The notes: generated by a model not told the origin, from the letters alone. Positions 19,507 to 29,589 are shown, counted from the stretch's first letter. The stretch is DNA of 64,000 bases from Vibrio tubiashii (GCA_000775715.1 JRWQ01000020.1:1-64000); one strand, 5' to 3'. Numbers and translations are program-made.

Positions 19507-22414
19507 AGTTGTGGGAGACAACAATCATACGTAAAGAATCTAACTGATACTGCGCTTGACTGATATAGACATTGAGCTCAGTGATCTGCCCATCAATCGC
19601 TTCGATCTCTTCATCACGAATGTTTGGATTGACCGCCTTCAGCGCTTGCAAACGCTCTAACTCACTGTTTAAGCTCGCTTGCATCTCTTGCTGAGCCTGA
19701 TTACGAATCGCCTCTACTTTCTCAACGATCAGCTTCTCGCCCGCTTCAACTAATTGATGAACTTGCGCTTGAACGGAAGCCACTAGCTTAGTCGCAATAT
19801 GACGACCAACAGGGCTTAGTTGGCGGTTAAAGCTCTCAAACTCTACCTGAGAAGAAAGATCATTGCCTTTGCCATCAAGCATAATGCGGATCGGCGTGGT
19901 TGGAAGGAAACGACTAATACCGCTACGCTTTGGCGCTTGAGCATCAACCTTGTAAATCAGCTCAAGCAGCATAGTACCCACTGGTAGCGCTTTGTTTTTC
20001 AGGAGTGAAACTGCAGTAGCACCAACACCTTCACTCATCAGCAGATCGATACCGCCTTGAATCATTGGGTGTTCCCAACTGATAAAGTTCATATCTTCGC
20101 GTGAAAGTGCGGTTTCTCGGTCAAATGTAATGGTCGCACCTTCATATGGCAGGCCTGGGTAGCTTGGCACTAACATATGCTCAGACGGTGTCACGACTAG
20201 AGCATTCTCACCCTTATCATCTTGATCTAGACCGATAGTATCAAACAGACTTAAAGCAAAAGTCACTAGGTTGGTATCACCATCCGTCGCAGCAATCTTA
20301 TCCACGATAGCTTGTGCTTTTTCGCCGCCGTTGGAATGCATCTCAAGCAGACGATCACGACCTTGTTCAAGTTGCGCTTTTAACTCTCGGTTAAGAGCTG
20401 CGGACTCAGCAATCACCTCATCAAGGTCACTCGTATCACCTGACGCTAGCATCTCAATCAGGCGGTCAGAATACTTATCATAAACCGTGCGTCCAGTTGG
20501 ACACGTTTCAGCAAACGCGTTTAATCCCTCTTCAAACCAGCGCGCTAAGATAGCTTGTGAAGTTCCTTCTAGGTATGGCACATGAATATCAATATCTCGA
20601 CTTTGACCGATACGATCTAAACGACCAATACGCTGCTCAAGCAGGTCGGGGTTAAAAGGTAAGTCGAACATCACCAGTTGGTTGGCAAACTGGAAGTTAC
20701 GACCTTCAGAGCCGATTTCACTACAGATCAGAACCTGTGCACCACCCTCTTCCTGAGCAAAGTAAGCAGCTGCCTTGTCACGCTCTAGAATCGACATTCC
20801 TTCGTGGAATACAGTCGCACGGATACCTTCGCGCTCACGCAAAGCTTGTTCAAGTTGTAGAGCCGTACTCGCGCGCGAAGCGATAACTAGGATTTTTTCA
20901 CTGCGCTTCTCTTTGATTTTATCAAGTAACCAATTAACACGGCTATCAAACTGCCACCAGCTCGCATCTTCGCCTTCAAACTCTTGGAAGATCTCTTCAG
21001 GATACAAGTTCTTCAAAGCACGTGCTTCAAGGCTGATCTTGCCGCCAATCATGCCAGATACGCGCATAGAGGTAGTGTACTGTTGAGGAATTGGCATCGG
21101 CAGCAAGTTAACGTTACGCTTTGGGAAACCTTTGATTGCAGCACGAGTATTTCTAAACAGCACGCGACCCGTGCCGTGGCGGTCCATCAGGTTATCGATC
21201 AGCTCTTGGCGAGCCGCAGCTTTGGACTCTTGGTCAGAGTCACTTTCGATAATGCGGAACAACGGCTCTACATCTTGCTCTGAAAGCAGCTCGGTAATTT
21301 GGTTTTTGGCTTGGTTCTCTAACTTTTGACCTGAGAACAAGGCACTGACTGAGTCTGCCACTGGTGCGTATTGCTCTTCTTCTTTGACGAACTCTTGGTA
21401 ATCAAAGAAGCGGTCAGAATCCAACAGGCGCAGACGAGCAAAGTGGCTTTCACGGCCTAGTTGCTCTGGTGTTGCGGTTAGTAGTAGAACGCCAGGGGTG
21501 CGCTCAGCTAACCCTTCAACCACTTGGTATTCACGGCTTGGTTGCTCAGGGCTCCACTCTAAGTGATGGGCTTCATCCACGACTAAGAGATCCCAATCAC
21601 CTTCTAACGCTTGCTCGAAACGCTGGCGACTCTTACGCAAGAAATCGAGTGAACACAGCACATACTGCTGAGTATCAAAAGGATTGTCAGAATCAGCAAA
21701 TGCCTCGATACAGCGCTCTTCATCAAAGATAGAGAAATGCAGATTAAAACGGCGCATCATCTCAACTAGCCATTGGTGCTGTAGCGTTTCAGGAACAACA
21801 ATTAGAATACGTTCAGCTCGACCCGCTAACACCTGCTGGTGGATGATCATGCCCGCCTCGATAGTTTTGCCTAAGCCAACTTCATCGGCCAGCAACACGC
21901 GCGGAGCATGGCGGCGGCCCACTTCATGAGCAATGTAAAGCTGATGAGGAATCAAGCCTGCTCGCATACCACATAAACCACGCATCGGGCTCTTATGCTG
22001 TTCATATTGGTTCATCAATGCACGGTAACGGAGCACAAAATTGTCCATGCGATCGATCTGCCCCGCATACAACTTATCTTGCGGCTTGTTAAAACGAATC
22101 TGATTGCTCAGCATGATTTCGCGCAGAGTCACACCCTCTTCGCCACTGTCTTCACGAACACCAACGTAGCTGAATAACCCTTGGTCTTCGACTACTTGCT
22201 CTACTTTGAGAGACCAACCTTCTTGGCTATCAATCACGTCACCAACATTGAAGGTTACTCTGGTTACGGGCGCATCATTTCGAGCATAAACTCGGTTCTC
22301 TTCGGAGGCTGCAAACATCAGTGTCACAGTACGAGCATCCAATGCTACAACGGTTCCTAAACCTAGGTCGCTTTCCGTATCGCTTATCCAGCGCTGGCCC
22401 AAAGCAAATGTCAT
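19505..22414 (-). CDS. rapA: RNA polymerase-associated SWI2/SNF2 ATPase RapA
   Basis: Recycles RNA polymerase after transcription by ATP-driven remodelling of stalled complexes. The 969-residue protein has the two N-terminal Tudor-like domains (about 1-110), Walker A DEVGLGKT at 177-184, DEAH at 280-283, motif [22 protein letters not shown], helicase C motifs ([24 protein letters not shown]) around 560-600, and the long C-terminal region. Length equals the family norm (968). Upstream lie 474 bp divergent to the phoH2 gene. Confidence 0.97.
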   Translation of the reverse strand: MTFALGQRWISDTESDLGLGTVVALDARTVTLMFAASEENRVYARNDAPVTRVTFNVGDVIDSQEGWSLKVEQVVEDQGLFSYVGVREDSGEEGVTLREIMLSNQIRFNKPQDKLYAGQIDRMDNFVLRYRALMNQYEQHKSPMRGLCGMRAGLIPHQLYIAHEVGRRHAPRVLLADEVGLGKTIEAGMIIHQQVLAGRAERILIVVPETLQHQWLVEMMRRFNLHFSIFDEERCIEAFADSDNPFDTQQYVLCSLDFLRKSRQRFEQALEGDWDLLVVDEAHHLEWSPEQPSREYQVVEGLAERTPGVLLLTATPEQLGRESHFARLRLLDSDRFFDYQEFVKEEEQYAPVADSVSALFSGQKLENQAKNQITELLSEQDVEPLFRIIESDSDQESKAAARQELIDNLMDRHGTGRVLFRNTRAAIKGFPKRNVNLLPMPIPQQYTTSMRVSGMIGGKISLEARALKNLYPEEIFQEFEGEDASWWQFDSRVNWLLDKIKEKRSEKILVIASRASTALQLEQALREREGIRATVFHEGMSILERDKAAAYFAQEEGGAQVLICSEIGSEGRNFQFANQLVMFDLPFNPDLLEQRIGRLDRIGQSRDIDIHVPYLEGTSQAILARWFEEGLNAFAETCPTGRTVYDKYSDRLIEMLASGDTSDLDEVIAESAALNRELKAQLEQGRDRLLEMHSNGGEKAQAIVDKIAATDGDTNLVTFALSLFDTIGLDQDDKGENALVVTPSEHMLVPSYPGLPYEGATITFDRETALSREDMNFISWEHPMIQGGIDLLMSEGVGATAVSLLKNKALPVGTMLLELIYKVDAQAPKRSGISRFLPTTPIRIMLDGKGNDLSSQVEFESFNRQLSPVGRHIATKLVASVQAQVHQLVEAGEKLIVEKVEAIRNQAQQEMQASLNSELERLQALKAVNPNIRDEEIEAIDGQITELNVYISQAQYQLDSLRMIVVSHN

Positions 22415-22888
22415 GAATCGACTACCTCATCTAATAATTCAAAAATGGGTCTATAAATCTTAGCTGTTCTTACGCAACTTGAAAGGCAACTGACGAGGAA
22501 ATAATAAGTCAGCCGTTGCGCGGAAAAAGGTCGCTAATCTTACTTGAAGCTGTGACATTGGTCACGTACAAAGGCCTCAAAAACCAACAATTTTTTCTCG
22601 AAGATGGAGGTGACATCAAAGTGTAAGAAATCAATGGCACTTCTATAACAGAGTATTAAATCAGCAAGCTTATACTAACTAATGACGATGCTTCACTTAA
22701 CGCCAACTTTATGACTGGCACAAGAGATGCATTCGATTCAGGTGACGATCACACGGGTTTGCAGTATTTGTAGTCAAACCATCAGCGTACTCTGATTGCC
22801 AGGCTACATCACTGCATGCCACCGCAGGTAGACCACTTCATACAAAAGTATGAGGGGCAAGCAAGCCGTAATTCGGCAAGGAGACGCT
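22415..22888. promoter_or_regulatory. Divergent rapA/phoH2 control region with CRP-like site
   Basis: A 474-bp gene-free stretch. At 22551-22566 TGTGACATTGGTCACG matches the CRP consensus TGTGA-N6-TCACA at nine of ten core bases. Further toward phoH2 the sequence can fold: GGTTTG/CAAACC (about 22757-22781), TTCATAC/GTATGAG (about 22838-22854) and GCCG/CGGC just before the ribosome-binding site. I could not match this leader to a known riboswitch. Which gene CRP would act on is undecided. Confidence 0.55.
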
Positions 22889-24265
22889 ATGGGTGACACA
22901 GACCGGAAACTTTTTGTCCTCGACACCAATATTCTGCTACACGAACCACTAGCCATCTACTCATTTAAGGAACACGATGTCGTCGTCCCGATGACCGTCC
23001 TCGAAGAACTCGACAGAATCAAAGACAGTAAACGCGATGTTGCGCGCGATGCCCGTGTGGCAATACGTGCGCTTGAAGCCATGTTTAAAGACGCAACGCC
23101 CGACGAGATATCCGAAGGCATCCCAATCAACAAAGATAAAGAAGTCACCGGACATATCGCCATTCTGGCTGATTTTGAGTTACAAGAAACCGTCAAAGCC
23201 TTTGCAGACAAAGCCGGTGACAACCGTATTCTCAACGGTGTGCTCTATCTGCAAAACAAGCGCGCTCCCCGAGAAGTCATCTTGGTCACCAAAGACATCA
23301 ATATGCGCCTTCGTGCAAAAGGGGCTGGCGTTCGATTTGTTGAAGACTACCGTACCGACCAGCTCATCGATGATGTCCAGTATCTCACTAAAGGTTTTCA
23401 GCAAATTGAAGGGGACTTTTGGAGTGGCGTCCAGAATGTTGAGAGTAGAAACCTTGCCGGGAGAACTTACCACACCTTAGCGAGAGAACCGTTCGAGCCT
23501 ACTTACATCAATCAATATGTGATTGATGAAGAGAGCGACTTCGCAGGCCGTGTTGAAGAGATAGAAACCGATACCATTACCATTAAAGATCTTAGCCGTG
23601 AACGCATGATGCATCGCCGCGCCTGGGATATTACTCCGAAAAATATCTACCAAGGCATGGCGCTTGATGCCTTGCTTGATCCCGACATCGATTTAGTGAT
23701 TTTAACCGGTGCTGCTGGTAGCGGTAAGACTCTATTAGCATTGGCTTCTGCACTGGAACAAACCATTGAAAAAGGAATATTCGACAAAATCATCGTTACC
23801 CGAAACACACCGGATATTGGTGAAGCGATTGGTTTCTTACCCGGTAGTGAAGAGGAGAAGATGATGCCTTGGCTCGCGGCAGTGACCGATACCTTGGAGG
23901 CGCTGCATAAGAATGATCACTGTACTGAGGGTTCGCTCAAATACATCTGCGACAAAGCCAATATTCAGTTCAAATCGATCAACTTTATGCGCGGCCGGTC
24001 GATCCAAAATGCCTTTGTGTTGCTTGACGAGTGTCAGAACCTGACCGCATCCCAGATCAAAACCATCATCACTCGCTGCGGTGAAGGGACTAAGATCGTC
24101 TGCTCGGGTAACTTAGCTCAGATCGACTCTCACTATTTAACTCCTGTAACATCGGGCCTGACCTATATGGTTGAACGGTTCAAAAACTTCGAGGGTAGCG
24201 CCAACATTCACCTCAATGGTGTGGTTCGAAGCCGACTGGCAGAATATGCCGAAGAGAATTTATAG
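22889..24265 (+). CDS. PIN domain / PhoH-type ATPase (PhoH2 family)
   Basis: A fusion of a PIN ribonuclease domain and a PhoH ATPase/helicase domain; members of this family have been shown elsewhere to unwind and cleave RNA. The 458-residue protein has the PIN acidic start FVLDTNILLHEP (about 9-20), EELDR and a later VTKDINMR acidic segment (about 130), then PhoH Walker A GAAGSGKT at 274-281 and Walker B LLDECQN. Start at 22889 is chosen because AAGGAG lies 7 nt upstream and the PIN Asp follows directly; an ATG at 22850 lacks such a site. Function in Vibrio is unknown to me. A perfect terminator hairpin follows. Confidence 0.85.
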   Translation: MGDTDRKLFVLDTNILLHEPLAIYSFKEHDVVVPMTVLEELDRIKDSKRDVARDARVAIRALEAMFKDATPDEISEGIPINKDKEVTGHIAILADFELQETVKAFADKAGDNRILNGVLYLQNKRAPREVILVTKDINMRLRAKGAGVRFVEDYRTDQLIDDVQYLTKGFQQIEGDFWSGVQNVESRNLAGRTYHTLAREPFEPTYINQYVIDEESDFAGRVEEIETDTITIKDLSRERMMHRRAWDITPKNIYQGMALDALLDPDIDLVILTGAAGSGKTLLALASALEQTIEKGIFDKIIVTRNTPDIGEAIGFLPGSEEEKMMPWLAAVTDTLEALHKNDHCTEGSLKYICDKANIQFKSINFMRGRSIQNAFVLLDECQNLTASQIKTIITRCGEGTKIVCSGNLAQIDSHYLTPVTSGLTYMVERFKNFEGSANIHLNGVVRSRLAEYAEENL

Positions 24266-24272
24266 TCACATT

Positions 24273-24299
24273 TGCCGAGATATAATTCATATCTCGGCA
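24273..24299 (+). terminator. Terminator-like hairpin after phoH2
   Basis: Perfect 11-bp inverted repeat TGCCGAGATAT / ATATCTCGGCA with a 5-nt loop, 7 bp after the stop codon. The tail (CTTAATTAAAA) is only weakly U-rich. Confidence 0.7.
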
Positions 24300-24356
24300 C
24301 TTAATTAAAATAGTTATTCACAAGCAATGGTTAAATATGTTTAACTAGCTCCATAA

Positions 24357-24374
24357 TATGAATGAACATTCAAG
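24357..24374 (+). promoter_or_regulatory. ARG box (ArgR operator) before argF
   Basis: TGAAT-GAAC-ATTCA (24359-24372) has both conserved half-sites of the ARG box (TGAAT-N4-ATTCA). It lies 12 bp before the argF ATG. ARG boxes usually come in pairs; a second good box is not visible, only a lone ATTCA half-site at 24316-24320. ArgR is encoded at 28891 in this window. Confidence 0.65.
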
Positions 24375-24383
24375 GACTGGAGC

Positions 24384-25388
24384 ATGGCTTTTAATCTACG
24401 TAACCGAAACTTCCTTAAGCTACTCGATTTCTCCCCTAAAGAGATCCAGTTTTTGCTCGACCTATCGGCTGATCTAAAGAAAGCTAAATATGCGGGTACT
24501 GAGCAGAAAAAACTACAGGGCAAAAACATCGCCCTTATTTTTGAGAAAGCCTCGACCCGTACTCGCTGTGCATTTGAAGTAGCGGCATTTGATCAAGGCG
24601 CACAAGTTTCTTATATCGGTCCATCGGGCTCTCAGATAGGCCATAAAGAGTCAATGAAAGATACCGCGCGCGTGTTAGGCCGTATGTATGATGGCATTGA
24701 GTACCGCGGCTTTGGCCAGCCAATTGTCGAAGAGCTTGGTGCACATGCAGGAGTTCCAGTTTGGAATGGCCTAACCGATGAATTCCATCCGACCCAGATC
24801 TTGGCGGATTTTCTAACCATGTTAGAGCATGGTCGTGGCAAACAACTACACGAAATCAAGTTCGCCTATCTTGGTGACGCTCGCAATAACATGGGCAACT
24901 CTCTTCTGGTTGGCGCAGCAAAAATGGGCATGGATATTCGCCTCGTCGCACCCAAGGATTTTTGGCCTGAAGATGAGCTGGTAAACACCTGTCAAGAAAT
25001 CGCCCAGCAGACAGGCGCTAACATCACCCTAACCGAGAGCGTCGAAGAAGGCGTTAAAGGCTGTGATTACCTCTACACAGATGTATGGGTTTCAATGGGC
25101 GAAGCACCAGAAGCTTGGGATGAGCGCGTAGCGAAAATGACACCCTATCAAGTGAATATGGATGTGCTTAACAAAACAGGTAACCCTCAGGTGAAATTCA
25201 TGCACTGTCTACCTGCATTCCACAATGATGAGACAGTGATTGGTAAGCAAGTAGCTGAAAAATACGGCATGAATGGCTTAGAGGTCACTGAAGAAGTGTT
25301 TGAATCAGAACACTCAATCGTGTTCGACGAAGCAGAGAACCGCATGCATACGATTAAAGCTGTGATGGTTGCCACACTCGGTGCATGA
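24384..25388 (+). CDS. argF: Ornithine carbamoyltransferase
   Basis: Makes citrulline from ornithine and carbamoyl phosphate in arginine synthesis. The 334-residue protein has the carbamoyl-phosphate loop STRTR at 57-61, the HPTQ motif in [12 protein letters not shown], and the ornithine loop HCLPAFHND near 273-281. An ARG box directly upstream points to the biosynthetic enzyme (ArgF) and not to a catabolic ArcB, although arcA is 12 kb away. It precedes pyrB, the paralogous aspartate carbamoyltransferase, from which it is separated by the pyrB promoter and attenuator. Confidence 0.94.
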   Translation: MAFNLRNRNFLKLLDFSPKEIQFLLDLSADLKKAKYAGTEQKKLQGKNIALIFEKASTRTRCAFEVAAFDQGAQVSYIGPSGSQIGHKESMKDTARVLGRMYDGIEYRGFGQPIVEELGAHAGVPVWNGLTDEFHPTQILADFLTMLEHGRGKQLHEIKFAYLGDARNNMGNSLLVGAAKMGMDIRLVAPKDFWPEDELVNTCQEIAQQTGANITLTESVEEGVKGCDYLYTDVWVSMGEAPEAWDERVAKMTPYQVNMDVLNKTGNPQVKFMHCLPAFHNDETVIGKQVAEKYGMNGLEVTEEVFESEHSIVFDEAENRMHTIKAVMVATLGA

Positions 25389-25429
25389 TCATCGAGACTA
25401 AGTGACAACAAAACCCTCGATGTAATCGC

Positions 25430-25457
25430 TTGCGTTAACATTTCTTCAGCGTATAAT
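25430..25457 (+). promoter_or_regulatory. Promoter of the pyrL-pyrB-pyrI operon
   Basis: TTGCGT (-35, 25430-25435) and a consensus TATAAT (-10, 25452-25457) with 16-bp spacing, about 30 bp before the leader peptide ATG. Confidence 0.7.
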
Positions 25458-25487
25458 GCTCGGCAATTTGTCTGGAGATAGTAAACA

Positions 25488-25613
25488 ATGCCACGTAATT
25501 CGTGCTCTACAAAGCGCATTACACTGGGTAAGCAAATGTGCTTATCGGCACTGGTTTTTCTATTTCCACCGATTTTTAAAGCCTCCCTTATTGGGGGGCT
25601 TTTTTGTGCCTAA
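25488..25613 (+). CDS. pyrL: pyrBI leader peptide (PyrL-like)
   Basis: A 41-codon open frame starting with ATG after GGAG (9 nt spacing), running through a T-rich tract and across the attenuator hairpin, and ending in TAA at 25611, 23 bp before pyrB. This is the organisation of the E. coli pyrBI leader: when UTP is low, polymerase pauses in the U-rich tract, the coupled ribosome catches up and disrupts the terminator. The peptide sequence ([12 protein letters not shown]...) differs from that of E. coli, as expected for a translation-only role. It was identified from position and layout, not homology. Confidence 0.8.
   Translation: MPRNSCSTKRITLGKQMCLSALVFLFPPIFKASLIGGLFCA
25578..25605 (+). 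terminator. UTP-sensitive attenuator before pyrB
   Basis: AAAGCCTCCC and GGGGGGCTTT form a 10-bp GC-rich stem (one T-G) with a 5-nt loop followed by TTTTT, inside the last third of the pyrL frame. A T-rich stretch (GGTTTTTCTATTTCC and GATTTTTAAA, 25552-25580) precedes it, fitting UTP-dependent pausing. Confidence 0.85.
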
Positions 25614-25636
25614 ATATAATGACTGGGAAGATGATT

Positions 25637-26566
25637 ATGACGAACACGCTTTACAACAAGCATATTATCTCGATTCCTGAGCTTTCACGCGATGAGCTCG
25701 AGTTGATTGTCAAAACAGCGGGAGAGCTAAAAGCTAAGCCTCAGCCAGAATTGATCAAAAATAAGGTCGTTGCCAGCTGCTTCTTTGAACCATCTACCCG
25801 TACCCGCCTATCATTTGAAACTGCTATCCAACGTATTGGTGGGGATGTGATTGGTTTTGATAATGGTGGAAACACTTCTCTGGCAAAAAAGGGAGAAACC
25901 CTTGCTGACTCGGTACAGGTAATCTCTTCTTACGTGGATGCTTTTGTTATGCGCCACCCACAAGAAGGGGCTGCTCGTCTGGCGTCTGAGTTCTCTAACG
26001 GTGTTCCAGTCATCAATGGCGGCGACGGTGCTAACCAACACCCAACCCAAACCCTGCTAGACCTATTCTCAATTGCCGAAACACAAGGTCGCCTTGATAA
26101 CCTTAACGTTGCCTTTGTTGGTGACCTGAAATACGGCCGTACAGTCCACTCTTTGACTCAAGCACTGGCAAAATTCAACAACATTCGCTTCTACTTCATC
26201 GCGCCAGATGCCTTAGCAATGCCGGATTACATTTTAGAAGAGCTTGATGAGTCAGGTATCCAGTACAGCCTGCACACAGATATGGAAAGCGTTGTTCCAG
26301 AACTCGACATTTTGTATATGACTCGTGTGCAAAAAGAGCGTTTTGACGAATCTGAGTATGCTCACATTAAGTCTGCTTACATCTTAACGGCGCCAATACT
26401 AGAAGGCGCGCGTGAAAACCTCAAAGTACTTCACCCGCTACCACGCGTTGATGAAATCACTGTAGACGTCGATAAAACACCTCACGCCTACTACTTCCAA
26501 CAAGCAGAAAACGGCGTTTACGCTCGCCAAGCTCTGCTTGCGCTAGTCCTAAACGAAACACTGTAA
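25637..26566 (+). CDS. pyrB: Aspartate carbamoyltransferase catalytic subunit
   Basis: Catalyses carbamoyl phosphate plus aspartate to carbamoyl aspartate, the committed step of pyrimidine synthesis. The 309-residue protein has STRTR at 53-57, KKGETLADS (80s loop), [21 protein letters not shown] and the 240s region [13 protein letters not shown]. The start [12 protein letters not shown] matches E. coli PyrB (MANPLYQKHIIS); upstream in-frame ATGs at 25604 and 25619 would overlap the leader and are rejected. It pairs with the regulatory subunit gene 14 bp downstream, predicting the class B dodecameric enzyme inhibited by CTP. Confidence 0.97.
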   Translation: MTNTLYNKHIISIPELSRDELELIVKTAGELKAKPQPELIKNKVVASCFFEPSTRTRLSFETAIQRIGGDVIGFDNGGNTSLAKKGETLADSVQVISSYVDAFVMRHPQEGAARLASEFSNGVPVINGGDGANQHPTQTLLDLFSIAETQGRLDNLNVAFVGDLKYGRTVHSLTQALAKFNNIRFYFIAPDALAMPDYILEELDESGIQYSLHTDMESVVPELDILYMTRVQKERFDESEYAHIKSAYILTAPILEGARENLKVLHPLPRVDEITVDVDKTPHAYYFQQAENGVYARQALLALVLNETL

Positions 26567-26580
26567 TCGAGGAGAATATC

Positions 26581-27042
26581 ATGGTTAAAGAAACTCAATT
26601 GCAGGTTGAAGCAATTAAAAACGGTACCGTCATCGACCACATTCCAGCTCAGATTGGCATTAAAGTGCTCAAGTTGTTCTCAATGCATAAGTCACAGCAG
26701 CGCGTAACAGTTGGTCTAAACTTGCCATCATCAGCGCTAGGGCACAAAGACCTATTGAAGATTGAAAACGTGTTTATTAGTGAAGAGCAGGCAAGTAAGC
26801 TGGCGCTATATGCTCCACATGCAACAGTTAACCAGATCGAAGATTACCAAGTCGTTAAAAAACTACCGCTAGAGTTGCCTGAGCAGGTAAACAACGTGTT
26901 TGAATGTCCAAATACCAACTGTATTACCCACGGTGAACCCGTAGAAAGTAGCTTTAAGGTATTCGAGAAGAAAGATGATATTCGCTTGAAGTGTAAATAC
27001 TGTGAGAAAGTATTCTCTCGTGAAATTGTTACTGAGCGTTAA
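26581..27042 (+). CDS. pyrI: Aspartate carbamoyltransferase regulatory subunit
   Basis: Binds ATP, CTP and UTP to tune PyrB. The 153 residues contain the allosteric domain (about 1-100) with [14 protein letters not shown] and the zinc domain with four cysteines, CPNTNC (about 109-114) and CKYC (about 138-141). It begins 14 bp after pyrB with GAGGAG as ribosome-binding site, so both are made from one transcript. Confidence 0.97.
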   Translation: MVKETQLQVEAIKNGTVIDHIPAQIGIKVLKLFSMHKSQQRVTVGLNLPSSALGHKDLLKIENVFISEEQASKLALYAPHATVNQIEDYQVVKKLPLELPEQVNNVFECPNTNCITHGEPVESSFKVFEKKDDIRLKCKYCEKVFSREIVTER

Positions 27043-27079
27043 ATACTCATCGCTTGCAAAACATCCGTAACTTCAACCT

Positions 27080-27106
27080 CCTCACTCTTTAAGGGTGAGG
27101 TTTTTT
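27080..27106 (+). terminator. Terminator of pyrBI
   Basis: CCTCAC and GTGAGG pair around a 9-nt loop, followed by TTTTTT. It lies 38 bp after pyrI and separates ridA. Confidence 0.85.
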
Positions 27107-27180
27107 CTTTACCCAACTGCTATTTCGCGGCACACTGAATCCCTAAATTCTGTTCACCCCTAAATAGATGGAACATAATA

Positions 27181-27570
27181 ATGACTAAAGTACTTCACAC
27201 AGAATCAGCTCCAGCAGCTATCGGCCCATACGTTCAAGGTGTAGACCTAGGCAACATGGTACTGACTTCAGGCCAAATCCCAGTAAACCCAGCAACTGGT
27301 GAAGTATCTGCAGACATCGCAGAGCAAGCTCGTCAATCTCTAGACAACGTAAAAGCCGTTGTTGAATCTTCAGGTCTATCAGTAACTGACATCGTGAAAA
27401 TGACCGTATTCGTTAAAGACCTCAACGACTTCGGTACAGTTAACGAGGTTTACGGTAAGTTCTTTGACGAGCACAAGGTAGCAAACTACCCTGCACGTTC
27501 ATGTGTTGAAGTAGCGCGTCTACCAAAAGATGTAGGTATCGAAATCGAAGCAATTGCTGTACGTAAGTAA
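27181..27570 (+). CDS. ridA: 2-iminobutanoate/2-iminopropanoate deaminase RidA
   Basis: Trimeric enzyme that hydrolyses reactive enamine/imine intermediates released by PLP enzymes. The 129-residue protein has the family signature around NYPARSCVEVARLP with the substrate-binding Arg106 and ends EIEAIAVRK. Its position after pyrBI matches E. coli (yjgF). It carries its own leader of about 75 bp after the pyrBI terminator and a shared terminator with mdh. Confidence 0.93.
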   Translation: MTKVLHTESAPAAIGPYVQGVDLGNMVLTSGQIPVNPATGEVSADIAEQARQSLDNVKAVVESSGLSVTDIVKMTVFVKDLNDFGTVNEVYGKFFDEHKVANYPARSCVEVARLPKDVGIEIEAIAVRK

Positions 27571-27580
27571 CCCAACCAAA

Positions 27581-27605
27581 AAAGCCGACTTCAAAAGTCG
27601 GCTTT
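27581..27605. terminator. Bidirectional terminator between ridA and mdh
   Basis: AAAGCCGACTT and AAGTCGGCTTT form an 11-bp perfect stem with a 3-nt loop between two convergent genes; A-run on the left side serves the minus strand, a shorter T-run the plus strand. Confidence 0.85.
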
Positions 27606-27624
27606 CAATACACTCAGATTTTGA

Positions 27625-28557
27625 TTACTTAACGAAATCAATGCCTGTTTGGATATCGCCATTAAGTGTTTCTAGCATGCCGTCTAGTGCTGATTTTTCG
27701 AAGTCACTTAGCTCACCGTAACTTAAGACTTCTTCAACACCGTCTTTACCTAGCTTCACTGGCTGAGCAAAGAATGGCGCGTGCTCACCAGCACCCTCAA
27801 CATATGCGTACTCAACAACCTCTTCACCTTGAAGTGCTTTAACAAGAGCCAGACCAAAGCGACAAGCCGCTTGACCCATAGATAGCGTTGCAGAACCGCC
27901 ACCCGCTTTTGCCTCAACCACTTCCGTACCCGCATTTTGGATACGCTTAGTCAGTGCCGCGACTTCTTCGTCAGTAAACTCAACACCTTCTACTTGAGAA
28001 AGCAGAGGAAGAATAGTGACACCTGAGTGACCACCGATGACAGGAACACGAACTTCGCCTGGATCTTTATCTTTAAGATCAGCAACGAAAGTTTCTGAGC
28101 GAATAACATCAAGAGTGGTTACACCAAATAAGCGACGCTTATCGTAAACGCCAGCTTGCTTGAGAACTTCAGCTGCGATTGGCACCGTAGTGTTAACAGG
28201 GTTAGTAATGATACCAACCATGGCTTTAGGACATACATCAGCGATGCGTTGTGCAAGAGATTTTACAATACCCGCATTCACATTAAATAGGTCGGCACGA
28301 TCCATACCTGGCTTACGAGCAACACCCGCAGATATCAGAACAACGTCTGCGCCTTCTAGTGCTGGGGTTGGATCTTCTCCCGCGTACCCTTTAATAGATA
28401 CAGGGGTTGGAATGTGGCTAAGATCTGCAGCAACACCCGGGGTTACCGGAGCGATGTCATAAAGGGCTAGATCTGAACCAGCAGGAAGACGGTTTTTGAG
28501 GAGTAGGGCTAGGGCTTGACCGATGCCACCTGCGGCACCAATAACGGCTACTTTCAT
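27625..28557 (-). CDS. mdh: Malate dehydrogenase
   Basis: NAD-dependent oxidation of malate to oxaloacetate in the TCA cycle. The 310-residue protein shows the dinucleotide motif [14 protein letters not shown] (about 7-20), substrate arginines in [15 protein letters not shown] (about 76-90), [17 protein letters not shown] and the catalytic His in [13 protein letters not shown] (about 173-185). It is divergent from argR, as in E. coli. Its control region contains repeated TGATTAC/GTAATCA motifs. Confidence 0.97.
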   Translation of the reverse strand: MKVAVIGAAGGIGQALALLLKNRLPAGSDLALYDIAPVTPGVAADLSHIPTPVSIKGYAGEDPTPALEGADVVLISAGVARKPGMDRADLFNVNAGIVKSLAQRIADVCPKAMVGIITNPVNTTVPIAAEVLKQAGVYDKRRLFGVTTLDVIRSETFVADLKDKDPGEVRVPVIGGHSGVTILPLLSQVEGVEFTDEEVAALTKRIQNAGTEVVEAKAGGGSATLSMGQAACRFGLALVKALQGEEVVEYAYVEGAGEHAPFFAQPVKLGKDGVEEVLSYGELSDFEKSALDGMLETLNGDIQTGIDFVK

Positions 28558-28599
28558 CGTAGTTCTCCTTGAGAGTATTCTCTTATATTTTATGTAGGG

Positions 28600-28653
28600 T
28601 GATTTGTAATCAACTAAGCCAAAACTATAGTAATCACAAGCTGATTACAATCA
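28600..28653. promoter_or_regulatory. Cluster of TGATTAC/GTAATCA palindromes upstream of mdh
   Basis: Three overlapping dyads: TGATT-TGT-AATCA (28600-28612), GTAATCA-N5-TGATTAC (28630-28648) and TGATT-AC-AATCA (28642-28653). They lie 43-96 bp before the mdh ATG, where a repressor or activator could act. The protein that binds them is not known to me; the spacing does not fit CRP or an ARG box. Confidence 0.5.
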
Positions 28654-28828
28654 ATTAACGTCAGCTTTGCGACCTTGCGCAATGCTGAAAAAATGTACCA
28701 TTTTCTGTAAGGTTACTGTCTGGGGCTTCACCTTTAGTGACAATGGTTTGAGCAAGATTATCAATCGAGAAAATCTGCTAAATTTACAGTGATATGCTAG
28801 ACAGAAATCACGCTTCGTGTTGGCGCAT

Positions 28829-28858
28829 AGTGCATAGCCATGCGAGAATATGCACTTA
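28829..28858 (+). promoter_or_regulatory. Candidate ArgR autoregulatory site before argR
   Basis: AGTGCATA at 28829-28836 is the inverted complement of TATGCACT at 28849-28856, and the left part reads TGCATAGCCATGC, nearly the same as a palindrome upstream of arcA (TGCATAGCTATGC at 36204). TGCAT is a common variant of the ARG-box half-site. argR autorepression is established in related bacteria; binding here is inferred. Confidence 0.45.
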
Positions 28859-28890
28859 CTTTTTATAATAACCAACATAGAAAGAGAACC

Positions 28891-29361
28891 ATGCGCCATT
28901 CTGAAAAACAAGATAACCTCGTTCGTGCGTTCAAATCCCTGCTTAAAGAAGAACGTTTTGGCTCCCAAGGCGACATTGTAGAAGCTCTTAAAAACGAAGG
29001 GTTTGAAAACATCAACCAGTCGAAAGTATCCCGTATGCTGACTAAGTTTGGCGCGGTACGTACTCGCAATGCCAAAATGGAGATGGTTTACTGCCTTCCA
29101 GCTGAATTAGGCGTACCAACGGTATCAAGCTCTCTGCGTGAACTGGTTTTAGATATCGACCACAATAATGCCTTGGTGGTCATTCACACTGGCCCAGGTG
29201 CAGCCCAGTTAATTGCACGACTACTCGATTCACTAGGCAAAGCCGAAGGGATTCTCGGCGTGGTCGCAGGCGACGATACCATTTTCATCACCCCGACTCA
29301 GAACATTACCACAGAGCAACTGTTTGTCTCTGTATGTGACCTGTTTGAGTACACTGGTTAA
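28891..29361 (+). CDS. argR: Arginine repressor ArgR
   Basis: Hexameric arginine-dependent repressor/activator of arginine genes and accessory factor in Xer recombination. The 156-residue protein has an N-terminal winged helix ([38 protein letters not shown], about 23-60, shown by its key SR in QSKVSRML) and a C-terminal oligomerisation/arginine-binding domain with [16 protein letters not shown] and [10 protein letters not shown]. Start at 28891 follows AAAGAG; an ATG at 28840 would add 17 atypical residues. It is divergent from mdh. Confidence 0.95.
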   Translation: MRHSEKQDNLVRAFKSLLKEERFGSQGDIVEALKNEGFENINQSKVSRMLTKFGAVRTRNAKMEMVYCLPAELGVPTVSSSLRELVLDIDHNNALVVIHTGPGAAQLIARLLDSLGKAEGILGVVAGDDTIFITPTQNITTEQLFVSVCDLFEYTG

Positions 29362-29386
29362 CCATAAATATTACCCTAACATATCA

Positions 29387-29414
29387 ATCACGCCGCCATA
29401 TTTTCGGCGTGATT
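29387..29414 (+). terminator. Hairpin after argR
   Basis: AATCACGCCG and CGGCGTGATT form a 10-bp stem around an 8-nt loop, 25 bp after the argR stop. The tail has no U-tract, so termination may be partial or factor-dependent. Confidence 0.55.
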
Positions 29415-29589
29415 TACATCACATCTTAAAAAAATCATACCTAAGTTAATTATTTTCATTAACTGACTGATTTATATAATCTTTACCTAAAAAACAATCT
29501 TGACATATTAGGTTTTAAATCAGGTATTTCATCTACATCCTTTAACAATCTTGTAATTATGTGCCAATTTTTTGCTATTATTCAGCCAC

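Noticed and set aside
22700..22888. c-di-GMP (GEMM) riboswitch before the PhoH2-type gene
   Set aside because: A CAAACC segment and a GGTAG segment resemble parts of the motif, but the conserved GGGACGCAAAGCC-type core and its pairing are not present.
24384..25388. Catabolic ornithine carbamoyltransferase (arcB) instead of argF
   Set aside because: An ARG box lies directly upstream and arcA is distant on the map; the biosynthetic assignment is more likely, though the two enzymes are close in sequence.
25456..25680. 74-codon frame overlapping the pyrB leader and start
   Set aside because: It lacks a ribosome-binding site, overlaps pyrB out of frame and ignores the attenuator; the 41-codon frame at 25488 has the proper site and stop.
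28651..28968. 105-codon minus-strand frame upstream of mdh
   Set aside because: It overlaps the argR coding start and the divergent promoter region and has no conserved features.
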